Below are positions 27,467 to 37,224 of a stretch of 64,000 nucleotides of DNA, piece by piece. Every line of letters begins with the position of its first letter. Within the stretch, counting starts at the first letter, position 1. This stretch comes from Prado023 sp963706875 (GTDB lineage Bacteria > Actinomycetota > Actinomycetes > S36-B12 > CAIYMF01): the NCBI GenBank assembly GCA_963706875.1, contig CAVPNW010000022.1:1-64000 (forward strand). Reading direction: 5' to 3'. The notes beneath the pieces are model-generated. The model was not told the DNA's origin and made no database searches. It worked only from the letters and a program-made list of their open reading frames with translations. The position numbers were made by a program, and so were the translations under genes.

Positions 27467-27943
27467 TCAGTCGGCGAGGGCGGGGTGCTCGCGGAAGACC
27501 CAGCGCCGGTACGACCAGAAGCGGAACGTCGTGCCGAGGAAGAGCCCGACCACGTTGGCCGAGATGTTGTCGGCCAACGGGGAGTTCAGGCCGAGCAGGT
27601 AGTGGCTGATCCACAGGCACGCCAGCGCGATGCCGAGGCCGATCGCGTTGAGCACGAAGAACAGCACGTACTCGCGGGCGAAGCCGTTGCGCGCGCGGTG
27701 GCGGTAGGTCCAGTAGCGGTTGCCGGCGTACGCGACCAGCGTGGCGGCGACGGTGGACAGCACCTTGGCGGTGAGCGGCTTGTCGTACAGCGGGCCCTCG
27801 CCGCCGGCGAAGCGCAGCAGGTTGAAGCCGACCACGTCGACCACGAGCGCGACGACCCCGACCACGCCGAAGCGGCCCACGTCGGCGACGAGGGCGGTGG
27901 CGCGCTCGCGCACGGTGCGCTCGGCGGTGGCGGTGGTGTCCAT
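27467..27943 (-). CDS. GtrA-family membrane protein
   Basis: 158 residues with four hydrophobic segments: FGVVGVVALVVDVVGFNLLRF, VLSTVAATLVAYAGNRYWTYRHR, YVLFFVLNAIGLGIALACLW and ISANVVGLFLGTTFRFWSYRRWVF. The AYAGNRYWTYR and FRFWSYRRWVF motifs are typical of GtrA proteins, thought to move or support lipid-linked sugars. An orthologue sits at the same place in M. tuberculosis (Rv3277, from memory). Divergent from the acyl-CoA dehydrogenase at 28006 with 62 bases between. Confidence 0.87.
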   Translation of the reverse strand: MDTTATAERTVRERATALVADVGRFGVVGVVALVVDVVGFNLLRFAGGEGPLYDKPLTAKVLSTVAATLVAYAGNRYWTYRHRARNGFAREYVLFFVLNAIGLGIALACLWISHYLLGLNSPLADNISANVVGLFLGTTFRFWSYRRWVFREHPALAD

Positions 27944-28005
27944 CGCCCCCCACGGTAGGCGACCGGCCCGCAGGAGGCATCGTCCGTTCGTGCGACCATG
28001 CGGCT

Positions 28006-29171
28006 ATGGGCGATCTGGCTGACTTCCGGCTGTCCGACGAGCACGAGGCGCTGCGCAAGACCGTGGAGGCCTTCGCGCACGATGTGGCGGCCCCCGTGAT
28101 CGGGGATTACTACGAGCGCGAGGAGTTCCCGTACCCGCTGGTGGCGCAGATGGGCCAGATGGGGCTGTTCGGCCTGCCGATCCCCGAGGAGTACGGCGGC
28201 ATGGGCGGCGACTACGTCGCGCTGTGCGTCGCGATCGAGGAGCTGGCCCGGGTCGACTCGAGCCTGGCGATCACCCTGGAGGCGGCCGTCTCGCTCGGGG
28301 CGATGCCGATCTGCTGCGCTTCGGCACCGACGCCCAGCGCGCCGAGTGGCTGCCTCGGCTGGCCATCCGGCGAGGCGCTCGGGGCCTTCGGGCTGACCGA
28401 GCCGGGCGGCGGCACCGACGCGGGCGCCACCCGCACGACCGCCGTGCTCGACGGCGACGAGTGGGTCATCAACGGCACCAAGGCGTTCATCACCAACAGC
28501 GGCACGTCCATCACGGCGTTCGTGACGGTCGCCGCGGTGACGGGGGAGAAGCCGGGCGGCGGCAAGGAGATCTCGACGATCCTGGTGCCCGCCGGGACGC
28601 CGGGCTTCACGGTCGGCGCCGAAGTACTCCAAGGTCGGCTGGGGCGCGTCCGACACCCACGAGCTCGCGTTCAGCCGACTGTCGGGTGCCGGCGGCCAAC
28701 CTGGTCGGCGAGCGCGGGCGCGGGTACGCGCAGTTCCTCTCGATCCTGGACGAGGGCCGGATCGCGATCGCGGCGCTGTCGACCGGGCTCGCGCAGGGCT
28801 GCGTCGACGAGTCGGTGCGCTACGCCGGCGAGCGCGAGGCGTTCGGCCAGCCGATCGGGCGCTACCAGGCGGTGCAGTTCTTGGTGGCCGACATGGAGGT
28901 GCGCGCGCACACCAGCCGGCTGGCGTGGTACGACGCGGCGGCGCGGATGAGCCGCGGCGAGCCGTTCAAGCGGCAGGCCGCGATCGCCAAGCTGGTCGCC
29001 AGCGAGGCGGCGATGGACAACGCCCGCTGGGCGACCCAGGTGCACGGCGGCTACGGCTTCATGAACGACTACGCCGTCGGCCGGTTCTACCGAGACGCCA
29101 AGGTGCTCGAGATCGGCGAGGGCACCTCCGAGGTGCAGCGGATGCTGATCGCCCGCGACCTCGGCCTCTAG
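28006..29171 (+). CDS. acyl-CoA dehydrogenase, frameshifted
   Basis: FAD-dependent alpha,beta-dehydrogenation of an acyl-CoA. Pieces: FRLSDEHEALRKTVEAFAHDVAAP, FGLPIPEEYGGMGGDYVAL, then (after shifts near 28310 and 28365) AFGLTEPGGGTDAGATRTTA and INGTKAFITNSGTSITAF. After shifts near 28620 and 28675 come KVGWGASDTHELAFSDCRVP, REAFGQPIGRYQAVQFLVADM, HGGYGFMNDYAVGRFYRDAK and IGEGTSEVQRMLIARDLGL. The Glu of EGT is the expected catalytic base. Full length is near 390 residues once corrected, so the breaks look like sequence errors. A strong hairpin follows the stop. Confidence 0.87.
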
Positions 29172-29181
29172 GGCCCGGACG

Positions 29182-29221
29182 CGCTGAGGGCCCCCTCCCG
29201 GGTGGGAGGGGGCCCTCAGCG
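29182..29221. terminator. perfect hairpin terminator between convergent genes
   Basis: An 18-bp perfect stem (29182-29199 with 29204-29221) closed by a GGGT loop, starting 10 bases after the acyl-CoA dehydrogenase stop and ending 17 bases before the stop of the convergent surface-protein gene. There is no U-tract, as often in GC-rich actinobacteria. It can terminate both transcripts. Confidence 0.85.
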
Positions 29222-29238
29222 TGGGGCCTACCGCGTGG

Positions 29239-32200
29239 TCAGCTCTTCTGCTGGGCCAGGCGGCGGGTGGTGTAGCCGAGCCCGATCAGGACCATGCCCA
29301 GGAGGGCAAGGCCACCGATCGCGGCACCCGTCTTCACGATCGCCTCGGGAAGGACCGCGGTGTCGGCCGGCGGGGTGCCGGACTGGACGCCGGCCTTGGC
29401 GGTCAGGTCGTACTGACCGGTGGTGGCCGTCGGTGTCGGGGCCGTGAACAGCTGGCCGAGCGACTGAGCCAGCGTCGCCGGCGTGAGGGCGGCCTGGGCC
29501 GCCGCTCCTGCCAGCTGAGCGACGCTCGGCAGCGCTCCCACGACCGCCGCCGGAGCGGCGCCGCCGGTGAGCGAGGTGATCGGCTGCGGGCTGGCCACCA
29601 TGCGGAACACGTTGGTCAGCGCGTAGTTGCCGGCCGGGTAGGTGACGCTGCAGAGGATCTCGTAGCCGTCACCGGGGACGATCGGGTCGATCGCCGGGGT
29701 TGCCGGGTTGGCGTCGAGGATCATGCCGCGGGTGTAGTACGTCCCGGCCTGGCTGGTGGGCCCGGTGCCCGGCCCGAAGGTCAGGTTCGTCGGGCCGAGG
29801 TCCTTGAAGAACTCGGGGCCGGCGATCGGGTTCGGGAAGGTGGGGCCGGGGTTGTCGTAGTCGATGCACTTCATGCCATCGAAGACGGCGTTGCGCTGCG
29901 CGGTGGTGAGGCCCGGCGACTGGTTGGAGAAGTAGTCGTACAGGGCGAAGTAGAGCGGCGTGTCACTGGTGTTGTCGACCGTCAGATCGAAGGTCTTGGT
30001 GACCGGCGCCGTGAGCGTCCCGAGGGTCTCGAACTTCCGGGGGTTGGTGCCGTCGTTGTCGACCAGGTTCTTGATCGGGAAGACGTCGGCGACGACGATC
30101 GTCACGCTCACCAGGTTGGAGGTGGCGTTGACCGGTCCGGTCTTCGGTCGCCCCAGCCGCCTTGGCCCGGTTGTAGATCGCATTGAGCTCGATCTGGGCG
30201 TCGGTGATGCTGGTCGGGACGAGGAGGTCGCAGAAGACGTAGGCCGTCTGCTGCGGGGCGATCGCCAGGCCCGCGATGGGCGTGCCGAAGGTCACGGTGC
30301 TTCCGGTGTAGCCATCAAGGGGTGTGTCGCTGTTGCCCACCTGGCAGTTCTTCAGGTCGCCCTCGTTCGGGCTCGGCAGGATCGCCACGCCCTCCGACGG
30401 GCCGAAGCTGAGCTCATCGGTCAGCACGACCTCGTCCACCGGCTGGTTGCCGGTGTTGGTGACCGCGTAGCGGTAGGTGACCGTGTTGCCGCGCTGGGCG
30501 CCGACCGAGCTGAAGAAGTCATCGCTCGTCGAGGAAGCCCTTGCCGCGGTTGGCGGCCTTGGCGATCGTCAGGCCGGTGGTGGGTGCGATGGTGGTCGTG
30601 GTCTTGTCCACGTTGTTGGACTCGACCTCGTCGTTGCAGAACTCCGCGTCAACCTCGGGATCGAGTGTGCACGGAGCCTGATCCTCGTCGCTGCCGACCA
30701 CGACCCAGTTGTCGTAGTCGCCGGCCTCGGCGAAGTCGGGCACCTCGACGAGGACCGTGATCACCACGGGCTCGGCGCCCGCCGCGAGCAGGTCGCTGTC
30801 GATGGTGCACTCGAAGGCGTTGTCGTTGTCATCGGTGGCCTCGCAGTCGACGCCATCGGGCAGGTCCCCGAACGGCTCCGATGCCAGGGCGAACGGCTCG
30901 TCCACGACGTCGGAGACGGTGGCGTCCGCCGCCGCGTCGGTGACGCCGAGGTTCTGCACGGCGATGGAGTACTCGATCGTGTCGCCGTTCAGTGCCTCAG
31001 CCGGGCCCAGCTTGTTGACGGCCAGGTCGACGTCCTTCTCGATGTCGGTCTGCCAGCAGTAGTCGGGCAGCTCGCTGCTCAGCGCCGCAAGGCGGACGTC
31101 GTCGTTGATGTTCTCGACGCCGTAGATCGCGCAGTTGGTCACGGTGGGCTCGCCGCCGTCGGCGAAGTAGCTCGCCGGCACGGTGAAGGTGATGTCAGCG
31201 GTCCACGAGTCGTCCACGGCCAGATCTGACTCAAGGGCGCAGGTGACCGTCTGGGCGTCGAAGTCGCACTCGGCGTCGGCGCTGGTCGCGCCGGTCACGG
31301 TCAGGCCCGCGGGGACGTTGTCGGTGAAGCCGGACCCCTCGAGGGGCAGCCCGCCGATGTTCGTCACCGTGACGGTGTAGGTGTAGGTGGCGTCCGAGCC
31401 GGCCAGCGCGGTTGGCGGGCCGGTCTTCTCGACCTTCGGCAGCCCCGGCTGGGCGGTGTTCGTCGCGGTGCAGGTGATGTCGTCGCCGAGCCCGAGCGTG
31501 ACGGAGGCGGTGGTGGAGACAGTGCTGCCGGTCACGTCCTTGCAGACCCAGCCGGTGAGGTCATAGCGGGGGAGCCCGCCGGTTTCGTGCAGTGTGTAGG
31601 TGCCGATCTGCACGTTGCCCGAGGCCCCGCCGTCACCTTCAAGGACGACCGTCTGCTCGCTGTCCTTGGCCTGCAGGTTCCAGAGCTCGGGGTCGGCCGG
31701 GCTGTTGGCCACGACCTTCACCAAGGTCAGCTTGGGAGCGATGGCGGTGTTGGTGAGCTCGCAGCTGACGTTGGAGCCGTTGGCGACGGTGACCTTGCCT
31801 GCGGCAAGCGTTCCGCCGATGCAGGCCCAGGCCCCGGTGTAGCCGCCCGGGCCACTCTCACTCAGGGTGTAGTCGCCTGCGGGCACGGAGGCGTTCGTGA
31901 CCGTACCGTCGCCAGTCTTGCCGGTGATCGTCGCCGGTCCGGTGGCCGTCAGGTCCCATGCCGAGGCCGCGGTTGTGGCGCCGGTGGCGCCGTTCTCGAC
32001 CTTCTTGGTCAGCGTGAGCGTGCCCGCTGCCGGCTGGCTCTTGTTCTTGACCTCGCAGGTGACGACGTCGGTCTTGCCGACGTTGACCTTGAAGATGCCC
32101 GTGGCGGCGTCGAAACCGGTGACCGCGACCGGGTCGCGGGCATCGCCGGCGTCGTCGCCGTCCTGCCTCGTGCACACCGGCTCCTGCATGCTGAAGCCGC

Positions 32201-33353
32201 TCTGCACGGTCTCCTTGACGGTGATCTCACCGGAGCCCCACTGGGTGGCGTTGGTGACGTTCCACTGGAACTGCGCCAGCCCGTCGCCGCCGGTGGTGTC
32301 GTCCTTGGACACGGCCGGAGTGGAGTTCGGGGCGACCCACGAGTATGCGGTGCCGGGGGCGGTCGGCTTGCCGTTGAACACCCAGCCGCTGGCCGCGTTG
32401 TACGTGTCCGGCGCCTGCGGAGTCGAGGCGAGCTTCTTGATCGTCAGCGAACCCTGGCACTGGCTGGTCGCGACGTCCTTCAGGGCCTGCTTGAGGTCGT
32501 TGAAGTCGTTCTCGAAGATCACATCAGTGGTCGCCGGGTTGAACGCGCCGACGGTGAATCCCTCGCCGATCAGCGTGGCGTCCGACAGGGCGCTGGAGTT
32601 GAAGGCGTTGGAGTCCGACACCTGGCGCAGCGCGTCGCGGTTGCCCGGTCCGTTGCCGCTGGTGTTGAACGCGTTGCCGACGCCGACGGCCAGCATGTGG
32701 GCGCCGGTGCCCTTGATCAGGTTCGCCTCGATCACGGCCTTGTCACGTGCCGCGATGAAGTCCGCCGTGGTGTCAGTACCGCCGCCGGGGGCGGCGTCGC
32801 CGCCGGCGCTCCCGATCGTGGTGTTGGGGCGGCCGTCGGTGATGAAGAAGACCAGGTCGCCGATCCCCGCGCGGTTCGTGGCGTCATTCAGGATGCCCGT
32901 CCGCGTCTTGTTGAGGGCGTCCTCCCAGTTGGTCCAGCCGCCGTTGGGGACGTCATAGGCAGCGATGGCTTTGCCGAGCTCACCCGAAGGCGCGATCGAG
33001 GCCGAGGTCACCGGGACGAACCGGTCGACGTAGCTGTCACCCGAGGTCACGACCGCGGTCTTGAACTGCAGCGTGCCCGCCTGGGACCCGGTGTCGGCCA
33101 GGGCGGCCAGGAAGGCGTTAGCGGCGCCCTTGACCTGGCTCTCGAAGCCGTCGATAGAGCCGGAGCTATCCAGCACCAGTGCGATGTCAAGACCACACCG
33201 CACGGCGAGGTCGGGGTTCGGCTGGGGACCTGTCGGCGTGGCAGAGGCGGGGACGGAGGCGCCGAGCGCGAGCACCCCCAACGCCCCAGCGGTAACGGCG
33301 CCGAGCGCGCGATTGCGCAAACGCGGCAGCACAGGAGTTCGTGTTCCGGACAT
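29239..33353 (-). CDS. giant secreted/surface VWA-DUF11 adhesin-like protein, two frameshifts
   Basis: About 1,370 residues. ATG 33353 with GGAAGG upstream begins a long signal peptide (RALGAVTAGALGVLALGASVPASA). A von Willebrand A domain follows with the MIDAS motif ALVLDSSGSIDGF and later FFITDGRPN. Several beta-sandwich repeats of the SpaA/prealbumin-like type come next (GTLTLTKKVENGATG..., YTLSESGPGGYTGAWACIGG..., TLVKVVANSP...), each with paired cysteines. At least three DUF11 repeats follow (TYTYTVTVTNIGGLPLEGS, DTIEYSIAVQNLGVTD, NTVTYRYAVTNTGNQPVDEV). The C-terminus is an Ala/Pro-rich spacer, LPEAIVKTG, one membrane helix (GGLALLGMVLIGLGY) and TRRLAQQKS. That resembles a sortase signal, but LPxTG is not intact. 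Frame breaks near 30520 and 30170 split it. Probably an adhesin or pilin-like wall protein. Confidence 0.85.
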
Positions 33354-33624
33354 AGCGGCACCTTCCGAGAATTGGGCGGCACCGCAGGGGCCGGTTTCGC
33401 TGTGGCTCAACGAGGGCTCGTATGCGACCAGGAGCGCCCTCGGATCAATGCCTCCCCTGCGACTTCACTTGGAGTGTGCGCGCGTTCGATCATGGGACGC
33501 AACCCCCTGGCGGAGACTGTGGCCGTTCGGATGACCCCAATGACACCAACGGATTCCCGATATCACGCAGCGCGACGGATCCTCACGCTCGGTGCCCGGA
33601 TCGCGTCCGGCTAGGCTCACCGCT

Positions 33625-34806
33625 GTGACCTTAGTCCCGAATCGCATCCCCCCCGATTTCCCGGTGGTGGGAGTCGTCGGAGGTGGACAACTGGCCCGGA
33701 TGGCGCACCAGGCCGGCATCGCCCTGGGCATCCGGCTGCGGGTCCTGGCCGAGTCCGCTGACGACTCCGCAGCGCTCGCCGCGCCCGAGGTCGTGGTCGG
33801 CGACCACCGCGACCTCGACGCCCTGCGGGCCTTCGCCGCCGGCTGCGATGTGCTCACCTTCGACCACGAGCACGTCCCGACCGAGCACCTGCGGACGCTC
33901 GTGGCGGAGGGGGTCACCCTCTACCCCGGCCCGGACGCGCTCGTCCACGCCCAGGACAAGGGCGAGATGCGCCGCCGGCTGGACGCGATCGGGGTGCCCT
34001 GCCCGCCGTGGCTGCTGCTCCCGGCCGACCGGGCGGCGGCCGTTGAGGCGGTGGGGGCGTTCGCGGTCGAACATGGCTGGCCGGTCGTGCTCAAGTCGAC
34101 CCGCGGCGGGTACGACGGCAAGGGCGTCTGGGTGGTGGCCGACGCCGCGCAGGCCGCCGAGGTCGAGGCCGCGCTGCCCGACGGCGTACGGCTGCTGGCC
34201 GAGCAGCATGTGCCGTTCACCCGCGAGCTCGCCGCGCTGGTGGCCCGCTCGCCGAGCGGCCAGGCCGTGGCGTACCCGGTCGTCGAGACCGTCCAGGTCG
34301 GCGGCGTCTGCCGCGAGGTGATCGCCCCCGCGCCGATCGCCGACGACCACGCCACCGCGGCTCAACAGGCGGCGCTGCGGATCGCTGAGGCGCTCGGGGT
34401 GGTCGGCGTCATGGCCGTCGAGCTGTTCGACACCCCCGCGGGTGTGCTGGTCAACGAGCTGGCCATGCGCCCGCACAACTCCGGCCACTGGACGATCGAC
34501 GGCGCGGTGACCAGCCAGTTCGAGAACCACCTGCGCGCCGTGCTCGACCTGCCGCTCGGCTCGCCGCGCGCGGTGGCGCCGGCGGCGGCGATGGCCAACG
34601 TGCTCGGCGGCGACCTGCCCGACCTCTACCCGGGCTTCCTGCACTGCATGGCGCGCGACCCTGGAGCGCGGATCCACGTGTACGGCAAGCAGGTGCGCCC
34701 CGGGCGCAAGGTCGGCCACGTGACCGTGGTGGGCGATGATCCGGTTGACTGCCTGGCGCGGGCTCGTCACGCGGCGGCCTATCTGGCGGGAGAGATCGAT
34801 GAGTGA
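33625..34806 (+). CDS. purK: N5-carboxyaminoimidazole ribonucleotide synthase
   Basis: ATP-dependent carboxylation of AIR to N5-CAIR in purine biosynthesis. An ATP-grasp enzyme of about 393 residues: VGVVGGGQLARMAHQAGIALG at the start, then YPGPDALVHAQDKGEMRRRL, VVLKSTRGGYDGKGVWVV (ATP-grasp loop), EQHVPFTRELAALVAR, and VNELAMRPHNSGHWTIDGAVTSQFENHLRA. The GTG at 33625 fits the homologous start better than the upstream in-frame ATG 33592. It overlaps purE by eight bases. Confidence 0.95.
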   Translation: MTLVPNRIPPDFPVVGVVGGGQLARMAHQAGIALGIRLRVLAESADDSAALAAPEVVVGDHRDLDALRAFAAGCDVLTFDHEHVPTEHLRTLVAEGVTLYPGPDALVHAQDKGEMRRRLDAIGVPCPPWLLLPADRAAAVEAVGAFAVEHGWPVVLKSTRGGYDGKGVWVVADAAQAAEVEAALPDGVRLLAEQHVPFTRELAALVARSPSGQAVAYPVVETVQVGGVCREVIAPAPIADDHATAAQQAALRIAEALGVVGVMAVELFDTPAGVLVNELAMRPHNSGHWTIDGAVTSQFENHLRAVLDLPLGSPRAVAPAAAMANVLGGDLPDLYPGFLHCMARDPGARIHVYGKQVRPGRKVGHVTVVGDDPVDCLARARHAAAYLAGEIDE

Positions 34807-35322
34807 GCAGGTGCGGGTCGGCGTCGTGATGGGCAGCGACTCCGACTGGCCGGTCATGCAGGCGGCTGCCGAGGCGCTGGAGGAGTTCGGGGTCGCCCAC
34901 GAGGTCGACGTCGTGTCGGCCCACCGGATGCCGCACCAGATGCTCGCGTACGGGGCCTCGGCCGTCGATCGCGGGCTGCAAGGTGATCATCGCGGGCGCG
35001 GGCGGGGCCGCCCACCTGCCGGGGATGCTCGCCGCGGCCACGCCGCTGCCGGTGATCGGGGTGCCGGTGCCGCTGGCCCACCTCGACGGGCTCGACTCGC
35101 TGCTGTCGATCGTGCAGATGCCCGCCGGCGTCCCGGTGGCCACGGTGTCGGTCGGCGGGGCGCGCAACGCCGGCCTGCTGGCCGTGCGCATCTTGGCCTT
35201 GGCTGACCCGGACCTGCTCGCGGCGATGGCGCGACTTCCAGGACGAGCTGCGCCACCAGGCCGAGGCCAAGGGCGCCGCCCTGCGCGCCCGCCGCGGCAC
35301 CGCCACCGGCTTCTCCGCCTGA
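34799..35322 (+). CDS. purE: N5-CAIR mutase, two frameshifts
   Basis: Converts N5-CAIR to CAIR. Starts MSEQVRVGVVMGSDSDWPVMQ with the GSDSDW substrate loop, then DVVSAHRMPHQMLAYG with the catalytic His. An extra base near 34980 moves the frame; it continues KVIIAGAGGAAHLPGMLAA and PVIGVPVPLAHLDGLDSLLSIVQMP. A second extra base near 35230 leads to FQDELRHQAEAKGAALRARR and TGA at 35320-35322. Corrected length is about 174 residues, normal for class I PurE. Breaks in an essential single-copy gene argue for sequencing error. Confidence 0.92.
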
Positions 35323-35324
35323 CA

Positions 35325-35356
35325 CCCCGCCCCAACCTCAACGGTTGAGGCGGGGG
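35325..35356. terminator. hairpin downstream of purE
   Basis: CCTCAA-CGG-TTGAGG (35336-35350), flanked by complementary CCCCG (35325-35329) and CGGGGG (35351-35356) separated by a six-base bulge on the left. It directly follows the purE stop and lies between convergent genes, so a terminator role is likely; no U-tract. Confidence 0.45.
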
Positions 35357-35360
35357 TCAC

Positions 35361-35440
35361 GCATTAGAACGTGTGTTTCGCCCCACACCGTTGGTGGACG
35401 GGTCGCACGTTAGGACGGGGGTATGGCCGCAAACGGTTGG
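35361..35440. repeat. two degenerate 35-base direct repeats
   Basis: About 35361-35397 and 35406-35442 align with roughly 70% identity by eye: each has a TTAGnACG core, a G-rich middle, CCGC/CCCC and ends ACnGTTGGT. They fill the gap between convergent purE and the CoA-binding gene. No coding potential is visible. Confidence 0.4.
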
Positions 35441-35836
35441 TCACAGGCGGGGGAAGTCGATGGCGGGGCAGCGGTCCATGACGACGTCGAGGCCGGCGGC
35501 GCGGGCTCGGGCGGCCGCGGCCTCGTCGATGACGCCGAGCTGCAGCCAGACGGCCCGCGCGCCGATCGCGATCGCGTCGTCCACCACCGCCCCGGCCAGC
35601 GCGGAGCGGACGAAGACGTCCACCACGTCGACGGGGTGCGGGATGTCGCGCAGGGAGGCGTACCCCCGCTGGCCGTGCACGGTCTCGGCGGCCGGGTGCA
35701 CGGGCACGATCTGCTTGCCCTCGCCGATCAGGAAGGCCGCCACGCCGTACGCGGCCCGGGCGCGGTTGTGGCTGAGCCCGACCACCGCCCACACCGCGGT
35801 CTCGTCGCGCAGCCTGCGGATGACCTCGTCGGACAT
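35441..35836 (-). CDS. CoA-binding domain protein (YccU-like)
   Basis: 131 residues with a single Rossmann-like CoA-binding domain: AVWAVVGLSHNRARAAYGVAAFLIGEGKQIVPVHPAA, then YASLRDIPHPVDVVDVFVRSA and ARAVWLQLGVIDEAAAARARAAGL, ending VVMDRCPAIDFPRL. The VVGLSxNxxRxSYxVA pattern is the family signature. Physiological role is unknown. It is convergent with purE and divergent from the FadE25-like gene, with an inverted repeat in the divergent region. Confidence 0.85.
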   Translation of the reverse strand: MSDEVIRRLRDETAVWAVVGLSHNRARAAYGVAAFLIGEGKQIVPVHPAAETVHGQRGYASLRDIPHPVDVVDVFVRSALAGAVVDDAIAIGARAVWLQLGVIDEAAAARARAAGLDVVMDRCPAIDFPRL

Positions 35837-35864
35837 GCCCGCCAGCCTGCCGCACCCCCCGCCG

Positions 35865-35929
35865 CCGCAGAGTGTGACGTTCGCCGGGCGACACGCCGGC
35901 GGAGAGGCCGCCAACGTCGCACTCTGCGG
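35865..35929. repeat. long inverted repeat in divergent promoter region
   Basis: A 17-base arm at 35865-35881 (CCGCAGAGTGTGACGTT) pairs with 35913-35929 with one mismatch. Nested inside are CGCCGG (35882-35887) and CCGGCG (35896-35901). It lies between the divergent CoA-binding and acyl-CoA dehydrogenase genes. It could be an operator pair, a cruciform, or a dispersed palindromic element. Confidence 0.6.
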
Positions 35930-36043
35930 GACGGGGGCCGAGGGGACCTTCGGCCGGAATGGAACGGTGTTCCACGGCGGTAGGATTCGGCCGTCCGGCC
36001 GGCGTTCCGGCCGCGCCACCACGTGACGGGAGTTGAGGCGACG

Positions 36044-37211
36044 GTGTCCGCAGAGCAGGGGTCCGCAGAGCAGTTGTACCGCCCGACCGAGGAGCACGAG
36101 ATGCTGCGGGCCACGGTCCGCCAGCTCGCCGACGACAAGATCGCGCCGCGGGCCGCCGAGGTCGACGAGACCGCCGAGTTCCCCCACGACGTCTACGCCG
36201 CGCTGGTGGCCGCCGACCTGCACGCGATCCACATCCCCGAGGAGTACGAGGGGATGGGCGGCGACGCGCTGGCCGCCTGCATCGTCATCGAGGAGGTCGC
36301 CCGCGCCTGCGCGTCGAGCTCGCTGATCCCGGCCGTCAACAAGCTCGGCACGCTGCCGATCATGCTCAGCGGCTCGGCGGAGCTGAAGGCCAAGTACCTC
36401 CCGCCGGTCGCCCGCGGCGAGGCGATGTTCTCGTACGCGCTGTCGGAGCCCGAGGCCGGCAGCGACGCGGCGGGCATGCGCACCCGCGCCGTGCTCGACG
36501 GCGACGCGTGGGTGCTCAACGGCGGCAAGCGCTGGATCACCAACGCCGGCGTCTCGCAGTACTACACGGTCATGGCGATGACCGAGCCCGACCAGGGGCG
36601 CGCGCGGCATCTCGGCGTTCGTGGTCGAGAAGGACGACGAGGGCTTCACCTTCGGCGCGCTCGAGAAGAAGCTCGGCATCAAGGGCTCGCCCACCCGCGA
36701 GCTGTACTTCGACAACTGCCGCATCCCCGCCGACCGGATCATCGGCGAGCCCGGCACCGGCTTCTCGACCGCGCTGCGCACCCTCGACCACACCCGCGTG
36801 ACGATCGCGGCGCAGGCGCTCGGCATCGCCCAGGGCGCGCTCGACTACGCCGTCGGGTACGTCAAGGAGCGCAAGCAGTTCGGCAAGGCCATCGCGGAGT
36901 TCCAGGGCCTGCAGTTCATGGTCGCCGACATGGCCATGAAGATCGAGGCCGCCCGGCAGATGACGTACGCCGCGGCCGGCAAGAGCCAGCGCGGCGACGC
37001 CGACCTCACCTTCGCGGGCGCGGCGGCCAAGTGCTTCGCCTCCGACATCGCGATGGAGGTCACCACCGACGCGGTGCAGCTGCTGGGCGGCTACGGCTAC
37101 GTCAAGGACTACCCGGTCGAGCGGATGATGCGCGACGCCAAGATCACCCAGATCTACGAGGGCACCAACCAGATCCAGCGCCTGGTGATGGCCCGCCAGA
37201 TCCTGCGGTAG
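36044..37211 (+). CDS. acyl-CoA dehydrogenase (FadE25-like), one frameshift
   Basis: Acyl-CoA oxidation. Starts at GTG 36044 (36023 is also possible): YRPTEEHEMLRATVRQLADDKIAPRAAEVDE, IHIPEEYEGMGGDALAACIVIEEVARACAS, SYALSEPEAGSDAAGMRT, LNGGKRWITNAGVSQYYTVMAMT. A shift near 36605 leads to FVVEKDDEGFTFGALEKKLGIKGSPTREL, RKQFGKAIAEFQGLQFMVADM, GGYGYVKDYPVERMMRDAK and IYEGTNQIQRLVMARQILR with the catalytic Glu. Its position beside purE/purK matches fadE25 (Rv3274c) as I remember the mycobacterial map. Confidence 0.9.
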
Positions 37212-37224
37212 CCCGCCGAGGAGG

